Shown: positions 47,687 to 56,162, counted from the first letter of the stretch. The stretch is DNA of 64,000 nt from Robiginitalea aurantiaca (GCF_030380815.1 NZ_JAUDUY010000012.1:1-64000), one strand, 5' to 3'. Numbers and translations are program-made. The notes: generated by a model not told the origin, from the sequence alone.

Positions 47687-48664
47687 TTAGGATTCCGGGT
47701 AGGTGTTATCCAGATAGTCGGGTGTACCATTTCCATTGGAATCCGGAAATTCAAGCGTACCGTCTGGTAGAATGATGATCTCATCGCGCGTCGGAACTTC
47801 ATCTCCGTCGTCATCCGGATCCAGGAAATTCACCCGTAAGACCCCTCCGATTGTTTCGCGTTCCTGTTGTTCGTTTGTGTTGTCGTTGTAGAGATATCCG
47901 TCACCATTGAGGTCCTCCTGAATGGAAGGTATCCCATCGCCATCGTGATCGGTTTCCTCAAGGGAAAAAAGCTCCACGAAAAATATCAGGGAACTGTAGT
48001 TCGGGATCGCATTGGTAGGGGCTGCATTGAAATACCCCAATCCCGAAGGCATTACGATCATCCCTACCCCACCATCGATGGAAGTCACGGTACCATCTGG
48101 GTTGGATGTGATGCCACTCGAAGCTTTAAAAAAGGGCATGCCTTCCGCAAAGCCCCTGGCTCCCTGAAGGGGCCCCTGTATACGTGCGAGATCGAACCAG
48201 ATGGGCTGTTCAAAAGAACCGTCGAAGTCGCGGTTATCCAAAAGTCTTCCCCTGTAGGTAAGAAAGGTGGAGTCCGCTACAGTCGGGGAACTGTCCATCC
48301 CTTCTCTGGCGATCAGGTAATAGAGCGTATGGACTACATCTGGCTGGTCAGTAAGTCCTAATTCACCGCTGGTTACATTTATCTGAACCGTTTCTACCTG
48401 GTCGATCAGCGGGATCTTTCCGGCATTTTCACCCGCAAGGGTATCGATGAACATTTTGAAATTAAACCCGGCAGGAGGATTCTCAAATTCCTCGTAATTG
48501 TAGAAATGCGTTTGCAGATACTCTCGTATCTCGGCGTCATTTTCAATCGCCACTTCATCCAAATCTCTGGGGGGTACTACTTCCACGTCAATTCCATCGT
48601 CGTTACCACATCCGACCAGCAATCCGGTTCCAATGAACAACACGCATAAACGCTTCCACATCAT
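47687..48664 (-). CDS. FKBP-type peptidyl-prolyl isomerase lipoprotein with calcium-binding repeats
   Basis: 325 residues from ATG 48664 (MMWKRLCVLFIGTGLLVGC, lipobox LVGC). The FKBP domain lies at about 100-225: VADSTFLTYRGRLLDNRDFDGSF, GFAEGMPFFK and MIVMPSGLGYFNAAPTNAIPNYSSLIFFVEL. The tail has acidic Asp-rich thrombospondin type 3-like repeats (DHDGDGIPSIQEDLNGDGY, DPDDDGDEVPTRDE, DSNGNGTPDYLD), likely to bind calcium. It should be a periplasmic or surface folding catalyst. It is convergent with the porin gene. Confidence 0.88.
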   Translation of the reverse strand: MMWKRLCVLFIGTGLLVGCGNDDGIDVEVVPPRDLDEVAIENDAEIREYLQTHFYNYEEFENPPAGFNFKMFIDTLAGENAGKIPLIDQVETVQINVTSGELGLTDQPDVVHTLYYLIAREGMDSSPTVADSTFLTYRGRLLDNRDFDGSFEQPIWFDLARIQGPLQGARGFAEGMPFFKASSGITSNPDGTVTSIDGGVGMIVMPSGLGYFNAAPTNAIPNYSSLIFFVELFSLEETDHDGDGIPSIQEDLNGDGYLYNDNTNEQQERETIGGVLRVNFLDPDDDGDEVPTRDEIIILPDGTLEFPDSNGNGTPDYLDNTYPES

Positions 48665-48736
48665 AGCCTTTCTATTAAAGGCCGCAAGATACAATTTTCC
48701 CCTATTTTTGCGAATCCCTTAACAAAGAATTGGCCC

Positions 48737-49108
48737 ATGCGGATCGATAAATACCTCTGGTGCACACGCTATTTTAAAACCCGGAATCAGGCCACTGAGG
48801 CATGTAAAAAAGGGCATGTCCGCATTGGAGAACAAGTTGTAAAGCCTTCCAGGGAAATCCTGCCCACTGATGAAATCCTGGTGCGGAAGAACCAGATTAA
48901 CTATCGCCTCAAAGTTTTGGATATCCCAACCCAGCGCCTCGGGGCCAAACTCGTCGATATTTACAGGATGGATACGACGCCGGCAGAGGCACTGGACCAT
49001 CTCAAAACAATCCAGACAACCCGCGAATATTACCGAAAGAAAGGAACGGGCAGACCGACGAAAAAAGACCGAAGGGAACTTGACGATTACCGGGATGAAG
49101 CTGAATAA
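48737..49108 (+). CDS. S4-domain RNA-binding protein (Hsp15-like)
   Basis: 123 residues. The N-terminal S4 domain is clear (MRIDKYLWCTRYFKTRNQAT, then CKKGHVRIGEQVVKPSREI), followed by a basic tail (YYRKKGTGRPTKKDRRELD). It is like Hsp15 (HslR), which recycles 50S subunits holding nascent chains. The next gene starts inside its 3' end (14-bp overlap). A -7 element TATTTTTG lies at 48703-48710. Confidence 0.88.
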   Translation: MRIDKYLWCTRYFKTRNQATEACKKGHVRIGEQVVKPSREILPTDEILVRKNQINYRLKVLDIPTQRLGAKLVDIYRMDTTPAEALDHLKTIQTTREYYRKKGTGRPTKKDRRELDDYRDEAE

Positions 49109-49682
49109 ACAGTATTGGCAGGAGCGGTATGAGGCCCAGAGGACCGGATGGGACATGGGCGGGGTAAGTCCGCCAATAGGGACCTACATCGACCAGCTTG
49201 CCAACAAGGATCTGAGGATTCTCCTTCCCGGGGCAGGAATGGGATATGAAGCTGCGCATATGGTTGCTTCCGGTTTCCGCAACCTTACAATCCTGGATAT
49301 AGCCCCATACCCACTGGAGCGTCTGCAGAAACGTCTGCCGGACTCTTTTCCCCCGGAAAACCTTATAGAGATGGATTTCTTTAAATACCAGGGTAAACCT
49401 TTTGACCTTATCCTTGAACATACGTTTTTCTGTGCCTTACCCCCGGAATTGAGGCCGGAATATGTTCTGAAAATGAGCCAGTTGCTTAAACCGGGCGGGA
49501 AACTGGCAGGGCTTTTCTTTGATTTTCCGCTAACCGATAAGGGGCCGCCTTTTGGAGGCTCAAAAGAGGAGTATGAGGCCTTATTTGCCCCCCATTTTCA
49601 CCTGCGTGTATTGGAGCGCGCTATTAATTCGATTAAGCCACGGGCAGGAAGTGAACTCTTTTTTATCTTTGAAAAGAAATAA
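49095..49682 (+). CDS. SAM-dependent methyltransferase, TPMT family
   Basis: 195 residues from ATG 49095, 14 bp inside the S4 gene end; earlier in-frame starts are merely the S4 gene in another frame. MKLNKQYWQERYEAQRTGWDMG is the family start; motif I is LLPGAGMGYEAA, and the LEHTFFCALPPELRPEY segment matches the DxIxExTFFCAL of the thiopurine methyltransferase family. The substrate is unknown; in related bacteria it can detoxify chalcogen or thiol compounds. Confidence 0.88.
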   Translation: MKLNKQYWQERYEAQRTGWDMGGVSPPIGTYIDQLANKDLRILLPGAGMGYEAAHMVASGFRNLTILDIAPYPLERLQKRLPDSFPPENLIEMDFFKYQGKPFDLILEHTFFCALPPELRPEYVLKMSQLLKPGGKLAGLFFDFPLTDKGPPFGGSKEEYEALFAPHFHLRVLERAINSIKPRAGSELFFIFEKK

Positions 49683-49686
49683 GCCT

Positions 49687-50184
49687 ATGGACCACAGAAT
49701 CCTAACCCATCAGCAGATCCTTCATAAGATCGATCGGATCGCCTATCAGATCTACGAGTCAAACGTGGATGAACCACAAATTGTACTGGCGGGTATCGTG
49801 GGTGGTGGCCTGGCATTTGCCCGAAAAATCAAGCGGTCGCTTGAAAAGATTTGCCCGGCAGAAATCCTGCTCTGTAAAGTGGATATGGATAAATCTGATC
49901 CGCTCACGAGTCCGGTGAAAACTTCAATGAAACCCGAAGAGTACCAGAACCTCTCGATCGTCCTGGTCGATGATGTCTTAAAATCGGGGACGACCCTAAT
50001 TTTTGGGGTTAAGCACTTTCTTCAAACACCTTTGAAACAGCTTAAAACAGCCGTATTGGTAGACCGGAATTACAAGAAATTCCCAGTAAAAGCAGATTTT
50101 AAAGGTCTCTCCCTCTCCACATCCATGGAGGAACATGTACGCGTAGATTTCAGTACAAGGAATTACGGAGTCTACCTAGACTAA
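49687..50184 (+). CDS. Phosphoribosyltransferase family protein
   Basis: 165 residues from ATG 49687, 4 bp after the methyltransferase stop. The type I PRTase signature IVLVDDVLKSGTTL binds PRPP. The pattern of two acidic residues plus SGTT resembles hypoxanthine/uracil-type PRTases and PyrR, but the base specificity cannot be read. It is the last gene of the S4-methyltransferase-PRTase group. Confidence 0.88.
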   Translation: MDHRILTHQQILHKIDRIAYQIYESNVDEPQIVLAGIVGGGLAFARKIKRSLEKICPAEILLCKVDMDKSDPLTSPVKTSMKPEEYQNLSIVLVDDVLKSGTTLIFGVKHFLQTPLKQLKTAVLVDRNYKKFPVKADFKGLSLSTSMEEHVRVDFSTRNYGVYLD

Positions 50185-50691
50185 CTTCCCCTCGATTTCG
50201 TCAAGCAATTCCTCCAGCAATTTGTCGGAACTGACAAGGGTATGCGAAGCCTTTAGATAATAAGGACCCCGGTCAAAAAGGTGTTTTCCTATGAATTCCG
50301 GAAGTTCGGAATCCGGGAGATGGGCGATTAAGGGGCGCTGTGCTTTTTCGCGTACCAAACGCCCGACCAGGGATGGGATGGAATGTTGGAGGTAAAAGCT
50401 ATTGGGTGTCGCTCGAACGACACGATCCATATTCCCGGCATAGGCGGGCGTGCCACCGCCCAGGGAAAGCACCCTGTCCTGCCCGGATTCCAGGAATCCT
50501 ACAAGAATTTCGTGCTCTAATTTGCGAAAATAAAGCTCACCTTTGTTTTGAAAGAGTTCAGGTATCGTGGTACCGGACTCTTCCTCTATCGCGGTGTCCA
50601 GATCGGTAAAAGGTAGATTCAAACGCTCCGCCAGGGCCTTGCCTACCGTAGATTTACCACTTCCCATATATCCGAGTAAAACAATCAGCAT
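50176..50691 (-). CDS. aroK: Shikimate kinase
   Basis: 171 residues. Phosphorylates shikimate in the aromatic amino acid pathway. The Walker A motif GYMGSGKSTVGKALA, the substrate Asp in FTDLDTAIEEESG, and the LSLGGGTPAY and REKAQRPL (lid Arg) segments are all present. It is convergent with the PRTase gene, with a 9-bp overlap. Confidence 0.95.
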   Translation of the reverse strand: MLIVLLGYMGSGKSTVGKALAERLNLPFTDLDTAIEEESGTTIPELFQNKGELYFRKLEHEILVGFLESGQDRVLSLGGGTPAYAGNMDRVVRATPNSFYLQHSIPSLVGRLVREKAQRPLIAHLPDSELPEFIGKHLFDRGPYYLKASHTLVSSDKLLEELLDEIEGKLV

Positions 50692-50765
50692 TCCTGAATT
50701 TTACATTTAGAAAAGCCCAAATATCCACCTTTTTTCAGAAATCGGAAATTTATAATCCGGGGGGC

Positions 50766-50795
50766 TTGATTCATTAAGAATAGATTGTATATTTG
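50766..50795 (+). promoter_or_regulatory. Consensus promoter of tRNA-Lys
   Basis: TTG at 50766-50768 and TATATTTG at 50788-50795 are 19 bp apart, a full match. The tRNA begins about 70 bp downstream; the leader includes a GCAGG-TTCG-CCTGC hairpin at 50833-50846. Confidence 0.8.
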
Positions 50796-50866
50796 CACCC
50801 GCCTATGCAACCTCTTTTGAAGAGTGAGCACGGCAGGTTCGCCTGCTTAGAGGCATTTGTTTTTTT

Positions 50867-50939
50867 GACCTGGTAGCTCAGTTGGTAGAGCATCTCCCTT
50901 TTAAGGAGAGGGTCCTGGGTTCGAGCCCCAGCCAGGTCA
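50867..50939 (+). tRNA. tRNA-Lys (anticodon UUU)
   Basis: A 73-base cloverleaf: acceptor GACCTGG with CCAGGTC, D arm GCTC-AGTTGGTAGA-GC, anticodon stem TCTCC/GGAGA with loop CTTTTAA (TTT), T arm CTGGG-TTCGAGC-CCCAG and discriminator A. CCA is not encoded. The last 14 bases are repeated at 51105-51118. Confidence 0.97.
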
Positions 50940-50951
50940 CAATCAAGCGCA

Positions 50952-50977
50952 AAACCCGCCCGCAAGGCGGGTTTTTT
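50952..50977 (+). terminator. Intrinsic terminator after tRNA-Lys
   Basis: AAACCCGCC and GGCGGGTTT pair over 9 bp with a CGCAA loop, followed by T. It lies 12 bp past the tRNA. Confidence 0.85.
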
Positions 50978-51104
50978 ATTTTCGGATCAAAGCCGAGTTT
51001 ACTTGAGCTTTGTGAAGGAAATAAAAAAACAAGCAGCTGGAGGCTGCACGGATTTTGCATTTGCAGGATGGGACGGCTGGGTCAGGCGAGCGCAGCGAAG
51101 CCAA

Positions 51105-51118
51105 CCCCAGCCAGGTCA
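51105..51118 (+). repeat. Copy of the tRNA-Lys 3' end (candidate attachment site)
   Basis: CCCCAGCCAGGTCA is identical to tRNA positions 50926-50939, 179 bp upstream. Duplicated tRNA ends are the usual mark of site-specific integration by a tyrosine recombinase. The copy is also the right arm of an inverted repeat (GGCTGGG ... CCCAGCC). Confidence 0.6.
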
Positions 51119-51127
51119 TTTCTTGCG

Positions 51128-51160
51128 AAATCCAGTCTATTTGTTTAGGCTGGATTTTTT
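51128..51160 (+). terminator. Hairpin with T-run after the tRNA-end copy
   Basis: AAATCCAG and CTGGATTT pair (with CTA/TAG inside), followed by T. Confidence 0.6.
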
Positions 51161-51186
51161 AGTTTAATGCAATGTAGGTCAGTAGT

Positions 51187-51299
51187 TTAACTGCACTCAC
51201 TGCATTAACTGCACTTTCCATCTTTCGTCAACTTGTCAACTTTTTTACGGGATTTAAGGTGTACCATTGGGTGTACCATTTTAAAAGGTGGGTGTAACA
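51187..51299 (+). repeat. Cluster of short direct repeats next to the tRNA copy
   Basis: Three repeat sets lie in 113 bp: TTAACTGCACT at 51187-51197 and 51205-51215; GTCAACTT twice in tandem at 51227-51242; and GGTGTACCATT at 51258-51268 and 51270-51280 with a partial third copy, GGTGTAACA, at 51291-51299. Such sets next to a tRNA resemble arm-type binding sites for an integrase and excisionase. No integrase gene is found here. The whole 50940-51355 gap holds no protein gene. Confidence 0.5.
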
Positions 51300-51355
51300 A
51301 TTATACTAACCCAGTCGTCATTAATCTGTAGCCACCTACTAAAAACCAACATATT

Positions 51356-52003
51356 ATGACTTCACAGGGTTCCTCATCAAAGCAGTTACAGTGGATTGGT
51401 GGAATTGCAGGTATTCTCTCCATTATTTTTTACTTCTCCGTTGCGGTTTTTTCATTTATGCCGGATGCCCTCGCCCTTAGCCTGGCATTTTCATTCCCCC
51501 TATTGTGGATCATTGCCTTCATGGGACTCTACCAATTCCTAAAAGAAGAGTCCCATACAGCCAGCCTGGAGATCGGATACATTTTTGGCATTATCGGCGG
51601 GGCTCTGGCCTGTACCCTGCTTGTGGTGCAGCAAGCTAACTTCATCTGGCATGAGCAGGCGATGGCGTCAGCCGCATCCGAAGAAGCAAAAACCCTTTTA
51701 AGGGCAACCTTCAGGGGAGCCAATCGCGTACAGGCCGGCATGGATGTGGCATTTGACATATTCATTACCGTTTCCTGGTTTCTCTATGCAATCAATGTTG
51801 CATGGAACTCTCACTTTCCGAAAATATTGGGCTGGATAGGCTGTCTGCTAACAATCGGACTGCTAACCCTGAATATGATCACCTTCCCCACCGCTCCGGC
51901 GGAGGCGGGGCTTTTTGACCTAGGGCCCTTTCTCGGAATCTGGACCCTCGTACTTTTCATCTGGCTCACGGTTATTCTGTCCAGAAAGGATAACACTGCA
52001 TAG
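51356..52003 (+). CDS. Six-helix membrane protein of unknown function (DUF4386-like)
   Basis: 215 residues. Six hydrophobic helices are visible, at about 13-33, 38-61, 73-92, 128-148, 155-177 and 188-208. The layout, with WIGGIAGILSIIFYF at the start and a Q/H/E-rich extracytoplasmic loop after helix 3, recalls the DUF4386 family, but the match is loose. It is the first gene after the tRNA-Lys repeat region and has no clear partner. Confidence 0.6.
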   Translation: MTSQGSSSKQLQWIGGIAGILSIIFYFSVAVFSFMPDALALSLAFSFPLLWIIAFMGLYQFLKEESHTASLEIGYIFGIIGGALACTLLVVQQANFIWHEQAMASAASEEAKTLLRATFRGANRVQAGMDVAFDIFITVSWFLYAINVAWNSHFPKILGWIGCLLTIGLLTLNMITFPTAPAEAGLFDLGPFLGIWTLVLFIWLTVILSRKDNTA

Positions 52004-52124
52004 GGCCTGGAAAGAGCCCCGGTAGTAGCGCATCATGCCTGCCTGTGATAAGATTCCATTCGCTCCTGATTGCTCAATGTCCTGAAACGGCTTTCAAGCT
52101 TTGCAAAATCAAAATATTTCGGAT

Positions 52125-52265
52125 TCAGTATTTCTGACATCCCACGGCTGCCATGGCATCGACTTTTTCACGGACTTGCCCTTCCCTTAGCGTACCATAG
52201 TTCTTTTGACAAAAGGGGCAAGAATTGAGATTCCCTTCCGCATCAATATAGATAACCTGCTTCCC
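52125..52265 (-). pseudogene. Detached 3' end of the radical SAM gene (beyond in-frame TGA)
   Basis: Reading on past the TGA at 52266-52268 in the same frame gives 46 more codons with clear coding sense: GKQVIYIDAEGNLNSCPFCQ, then KNYGTLREG and VGCQKY, ending at a TGA at 52125. CPFC and the later Cys look like ligands for an auxiliary iron-sulfur cluster as in SPASM-type radical SAM proteins. It is not translated unless the stop is bypassed. Confidence 0.7.
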
Positions 52266-53348
52266 TCAAGCAAAACAGCCTACGCGTCGGTGGTAATACC
52301 CCGAATAATGAATGATTGGATAATCCAAGTATTCTTTACCGAAGTTCATTTTCAGATAGAGCGCTTCTGCGGATGCTATGGATTCTTGGCTGAGTGAAAC
52401 CTCCCTGTTTCTGTAGCGACCCGTTGCCTGCGGCTCAAGGAACTGAACGAAATGCACCCCACATTCCTTTGCCAACTTCATATACTTCAATAGTTCTTCC
52501 TCCTGGCACATTTCATTGCTTAGACATATCGAAAAGGTTACGGCGAGTTGGGCATCAAGTGCGTTTTGGGCAGCCTTTAGTGCCCAGGAATATGCGGAAT
52601 CGTGATGTCTGAAGGAATTGTGCCTTTCTGCCTCATAATGATCCAGACTAATAAATACCCCTGTTAAACCTGCTTTTTTCAGTTGGAGTGCCTTTTCACT
52701 GGTTAACGGAAACCCAGAGGTAGCGATCCATGATTTTACATTTTTCGGAATTTTAGAAATAAGGGATTCCAGTAATTCAATCTTTAAAAGGGGTTCCCCT
52801 CCCGTAAAATACAGCTGGGAAACCCCGAGGCTGTATACCTCCTCGAGGATGGGCTGAAAGTCCTTTGCTTCCAAAACATCCTTTAAGTTTAAGGTATCCC
52901 ATGCAGAACAGTGCTCACATTGGAATGGACATTTTTTGGTTACGGCCAGAAACACCTGGTTGAGTCTGTTAACTTTTTCTTTGTGAGGCTTGAAATGGTA
53001 CAAATACGAAGCCACAAAACGATTGTAAGAAGAATCCTTCCAGCCCGGAATATACAGATCTGTATAGTATTGATCATTCAATCTGACCATCTTACGAATC
53101 CGGTGTTTCCCAAGAATGTTTCTCCTGAGTTTTAGAAGGTAATGAAGTCCCCCAATCCAGTCCAGTGGATTTTTATAACAATGCCTGAGGATTTGAAATT
53201 GTGTCCAATGAAGTTTAATGCGAACCCAAGTGTTGGCCCAACCGCTAATCATATGTGGAGACTTGACATATGTCGTACTGAGGGCATCGAGGTGCGGGGT
53301 ATTCTGTCCGGAATGACCAGGTTTCCTGGAAATACTAATAGCTTTCAT
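52266..53348 (-). CDS. Radical SAM protein, cut short by an in-frame TGA
   Basis: 360 residues. The radical SAM cluster motif is KKCPFQCEHC (C140, C144, C147), followed by LYFTGGEPLLK (GGE motif) and FISLDHYEAERH. The N-terminal 130 residues have no recognisable domain. The protein stops right after RRVGCFA, but the same frame continues for 46 codons with a Cys-rich SPASM-like tail, so the gene seems to have suffered a nonsense mutation. The core could still fold. It overlaps the large lipoprotein gene upstream by 14 bp, so the two form an operon, and the lipoprotein may be its substrate or partner. The reaction is unknown. Confidence 0.85.
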   Translation of the reverse strand: MKAISISRKPGHSGQNTPHLDALSTTYVKSPHMISGWANTWVRIKLHWTQFQILRHCYKNPLDWIGGLHYLLKLRRNILGKHRIRKMVRLNDQYYTDLYIPGWKDSSYNRFVASYLYHFKPHKEKVNRLNQVFLAVTKKCPFQCEHCSAWDTLNLKDVLEAKDFQPILEEVYSLGVSQLYFTGGEPLLKIELLESLISKIPKNVKSWIATSGFPLTSEKALQLKKAGLTGVFISLDHYEAERHNSFRHHDSAYSWALKAAQNALDAQLAVTFSICLSNEMCQEEELLKYMKLAKECGVHFVQFLEPQATGRYRNREVSLSQESIASAEALYLKMNFGKEYLDYPIIHYSGYYHRRVGCFA

Positions 53349-55041
53349 CTGAAGTAATCATTTCTGTATTCGTTTTCATGATTGCCTGTAAGAGCTCATG
53401 GTAACTTGTTTCTGAAAAGGAAGTGAAGTACCCGGGTTTCTTAAACTTTCTCAACTCTGCAAAATCGGGATCTCCCTTAAAATCCCTCACGTACGTATAA
53501 TAGCCTTTGTTTCTCAAGAATACCGTTCGATCTTCCCCGAACTTTGGAGGACTCTGATATTTGATTTCCACCCAGTCCCCCACTTCAGTCTGGGTGAGGT
53601 ATTGTTGATCGGGTTCCTTCAAGAGTTGGTTTACATCTCGTTTGTAGTTGTCCACGGCATAGCTGGGCAAAACCTCAATTTTACGTACCGATAGGTTCTG
53701 AGAGTAATCTATGGAAACTTTGTCAAGCTCCCAGAACATGAATCCAGACTGCAAACGAACCATCAGTGGTTCGTCTCCCAATCCTTCTAGATCGATGGGT
53801 AGCACCAACTCCTGGAATTTCAAAGGGCCTACCGCATAAAGGGTATGCTGCAATTCCCATTTATCCCCCTTGTTCACGTAAACAGAAAGTGGCAGGGACT
53901 GATCTTCCCGCCATTGATATGCCTCTTCCATGGATGTTGATTGACGATTCTCCTGGAATGCTGGAAAATAACTTCCAAACTGCTCATAAAACTGACCCAT
54001 TACATAATCCAGCCACAGGGAATTTTTCACATTCAAAACAAGTTTGGCATCGGTTTGCAAGCGATCGTGTTCAAACCAGAGATCAATTCTTCTTTTGTTG
54101 TCAGAATATTGTGCGGGTGTATTGAAGGCAGCCAACAGATCATCGGTACTGATGACTTTTTGTAATATATCATAGTCGCCATCGGCAATTGCCTTTATTG
54201 GTGGTGCGGGATCTGCTATGGTATAGAGGGTGCCCGAAGGATCCATTCCAACGGTTACGGAATCCGGGTGATCCACCACTTCCAGAACAACTTCATCAGT
54301 GTGCTGGATCTCCAAGAGTTCATTGGTAATCTGCAGGTTGTAAAAGCCGTCTTTTGATACCAGGTCAGGCAACTTCAGATAGTTTGTCTTTTGGGCTTTT
54401 TCATAAATATTACCCGGGTAAAGCTCTCCTTGGAAAGCCCATTGTTGTCCATTATCTACATAGATAAAGGGGCAGGAACTCTTAGTCAATGCTACGATAA
54501 CTGAAATCAAAGCCAAGCTACCAACAACAATACCAAAGATATTGGCAACCTCCCGAACGACATCTGCTTCGGAATAGCCAATTTTTTCAATGGAAGTAAT
54601 AGGAATGCTCAGAGAATTCCCCGGGGTCATGCTTATCTCATTATTGAGGTACAGGTGCACCTCATTAAGTGGAGATTGAACGCTCTTTTTATATCGCTGA
54701 CCTTCGCCTATTTCCAATGGACGTTTATAGGTATGCGCAGCAGGCAGTTCTTTTAGCACTCCCTTTAATTCATAATTCAATGGATCGATCTGTGCATTTT
54801 GGAGTTGGAGCGAGACCCCGTCCTGATGTAAGACGATGAATTTATCAGCCTGGTTGAATTCCTGCAACCAGGTTAGTTTGGATTTTTGGTCCTCCTCACG
54901 GACACCCTTAATCTTAAAGTAGCTGCAACCTGTGAAAAGGTTGACAATCAATAAGGACATAATAACAGACAAAAGCTGGATTGTTCTGTGCGAAGATTTC
55001 AAAAGTGAAATGGGATTCTGATAAGGGATTGAATTCTTCAT
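53335..55041 (-). CDS. Large lipoprotein of unknown function
   Basis: 568 residues from ATG 55041, chosen because it gives a lipoprotein signal (IQLLSVIMSLLIVNLFTGC). A later membrane segment lies near residue 180 (VANIFGIVVGSLALISVIVALT), just before CPFIYVDNGQQWAFQGELYPG, a motif also found in long secreted proteins of other phyla. The rest is beta-rich, with WFEHDRLQTDAKLVLNVKNSLWLDY. No catalytic residues are recognised. The gene overlaps the radical SAM gene downstream and is probably its operon partner. Confidence 0.7.
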   Translation of the reverse strand: MKNSIPYQNPISLLKSSHRTIQLLSVIMSLLIVNLFTGCSYFKIKGVREEDQKSKLTWLQEFNQADKFIVLHQDGVSLQLQNAQIDPLNYELKGVLKELPAAHTYKRPLEIGEGQRYKKSVQSPLNEVHLYLNNEISMTPGNSLSIPITSIEKIGYSEADVVREVANIFGIVVGSLALISVIVALTKSSCPFIYVDNGQQWAFQGELYPGNIYEKAQKTNYLKLPDLVSKDGFYNLQITNELLEIQHTDEVVLEVVDHPDSVTVGMDPSGTLYTIADPAPPIKAIADGDYDILQKVISTDDLLAAFNTPAQYSDNKRRIDLWFEHDRLQTDAKLVLNVKNSLWLDYVMGQFYEQFGSYFPAFQENRQSTSMEEAYQWREDQSLPLSVYVNKGDKWELQHTLYAVGPLKFQELVLPIDLEGLGDEPLMVRLQSGFMFWELDKVSIDYSQNLSVRKIEVLPSYAVDNYKRDVNQLLKEPDQQYLTQTEVGDWVEIKYQSPPKFGEDRTVFLRNKGYYTYVRDFKGDPDFAELRKFKKPGYFTSFSETSYHELLQAIMKTNTEMITSDESY

Positions 55042-55226
55042 AATCAGAGGGATTTTGAGTAGAATGTTACGGGTCTCATTAAAACTTATGGTCCCGTATA
55101 CGCTATAACCACTCGGACCTGTCCACTTGGTCTGCGCATACCTTAAATTTAAATGCAAATGGGCTAAAAAGACAATGACTTGGATCAGCTAGTGCCTTTC
55201 TTTTTGAATGTAAAGACTAAATAGGG

Positions 55227-55322
55227 CATTGCAGTATTAAGATTTCCCAGGATTACTATGGGAAGTTTGTTCAGAAAAGGGTTAGCGAAGAGATGATGCG
55301 GATTTCAAAGAAGCTAAATTGA
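55227..55322 (+). repeat. Left copy of a direct repeat flanking a DUF6090 gene; looks like a gene end
   Basis: About 75 bp matches 56163-56262 closely, reading TACTATGGGAAG, TTCAGAAAAGGG and TTAGCGA. On the plus strand it encodes IKISQDYYGKFVQKRVSEEM then MRISKKLN and a TGA stop. Differences between the copies are mostly conservative, so it may be the 3' remnant of a lost gene. Confidence 0.5.
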
Positions 55323-55378
55323 TATTACTTTTAAAACTTTCATTGTGTTTGCATTTTGTTTTATTAGTCTTAAATAAG

Positions 55379-56113
55379 TCATTCACGCATCGCCAGCTCA
55401 ATATCTATTTGATTAACAACATAAACAGCAGCTTCCTTAGCATCGGTATATATTGACTGAACACTCAACATCTTAATTGATGCATCAATTAATTTTTTAG
55501 TAAAAAATTTATCGTTTAAAATGGATTGATATTTTTTTTCATCGATTACCCACCCAGTATTTGAGTCAAAATAAATGTAATCAGACATCAGTTCTTCATA
55601 TATGGAGAGATAGTCATATTGTTTCGATTCGTTTTCAAAAAGTGCAACATAAGCGTATCTAAACTCGTACAATCTGCTTATACTGTCCCTGAGTTCTTTG
55701 TTTGAAATGATAGATAATCCTTTAGTCTTTGCTTCGTCAAAATAAGAAGTGTGCAGCATTATGGACATATTGGAACGCCATAAATCTGAAAGCTTGTCAT
55801 TTACCAAAGAGTCTAATGGTTTCTTGTCCGCAATATGATAAAAGACAATGGAGTCTCTTGTCCACATTTCTTCATATCTCCTTATATTATGATTTAAATC
55901 CAAGGTATCCATCAGAATATTTTGTTTAATCCCCTTTAAAATATCTAGTTCAGCTACCTCTAATTTTCTTCCTTCATTCCAATTATTAATACTCAACGCA
56001 ATCAAAATACCAATCACTACCAATACAATCTCCCCAATAGCATACCTCATATATTTCAATGGCTTGTTATCATCAGCAAATTGTTTTCGGATTTTACGAA
56101 AGAAGTTGATCAT
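55379..56113 (-). CDS. DUF6090 family membrane protein, copy A
   Basis: 244 residues. The N-terminus INFFRKIRKQFADDNKPLKY is basic and faces the cytoplasm; one membrane helix follows (AIGEIVLVVIGILIALSI) with the family motif NNWNE just after it. The remaining 200 residues are charged and helical, probably periplasmic. DUF6090 proteins are common in Flavobacteria and have no known role. This is the most divergent of the five copies here and is AT-rich. It is flanked by direct repeats (55227-55322 and 56163-56262). Confidence 0.85.
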   Translation of the reverse strand: MINFFRKIRKQFADDNKPLKYMRYAIGEIVLVVIGILIALSINNWNEGRKLEVAELDILKGIKQNILMDTLDLNHNIRRYEEMWTRDSIVFYHIADKKPLDSLVNDKLSDLWRSNMSIMLHTSYFDEAKTKGLSIISNKELRDSISRLYEFRYAYVALFENESKQYDYLSIYEELMSDYIYFDSNTGWVIDEKKYQSILNDKFFTKKLIDASIKMLSVQSIYTDAKEAAVYVVNQIDIELAMRE

Positions 56114-56162
56114 AGCAAAGCAGCGGTTGGTTATACTCCCAAGGTAGGGAATTATCAGGGCA

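Noticed and set aside
51061-51118. Second, degenerate tRNA gene
   Set aside because: Only the last 14 bases match; no D arm or anticodon arm can be folded.
52266-52268. TGA in the radical SAM gene as selenocysteine
   Set aside because: The residue is not at a position expected for a redox Cys, no SECIS-like structure was seen just after it, and no Sec machinery is in the window. A nonsense change is simpler.
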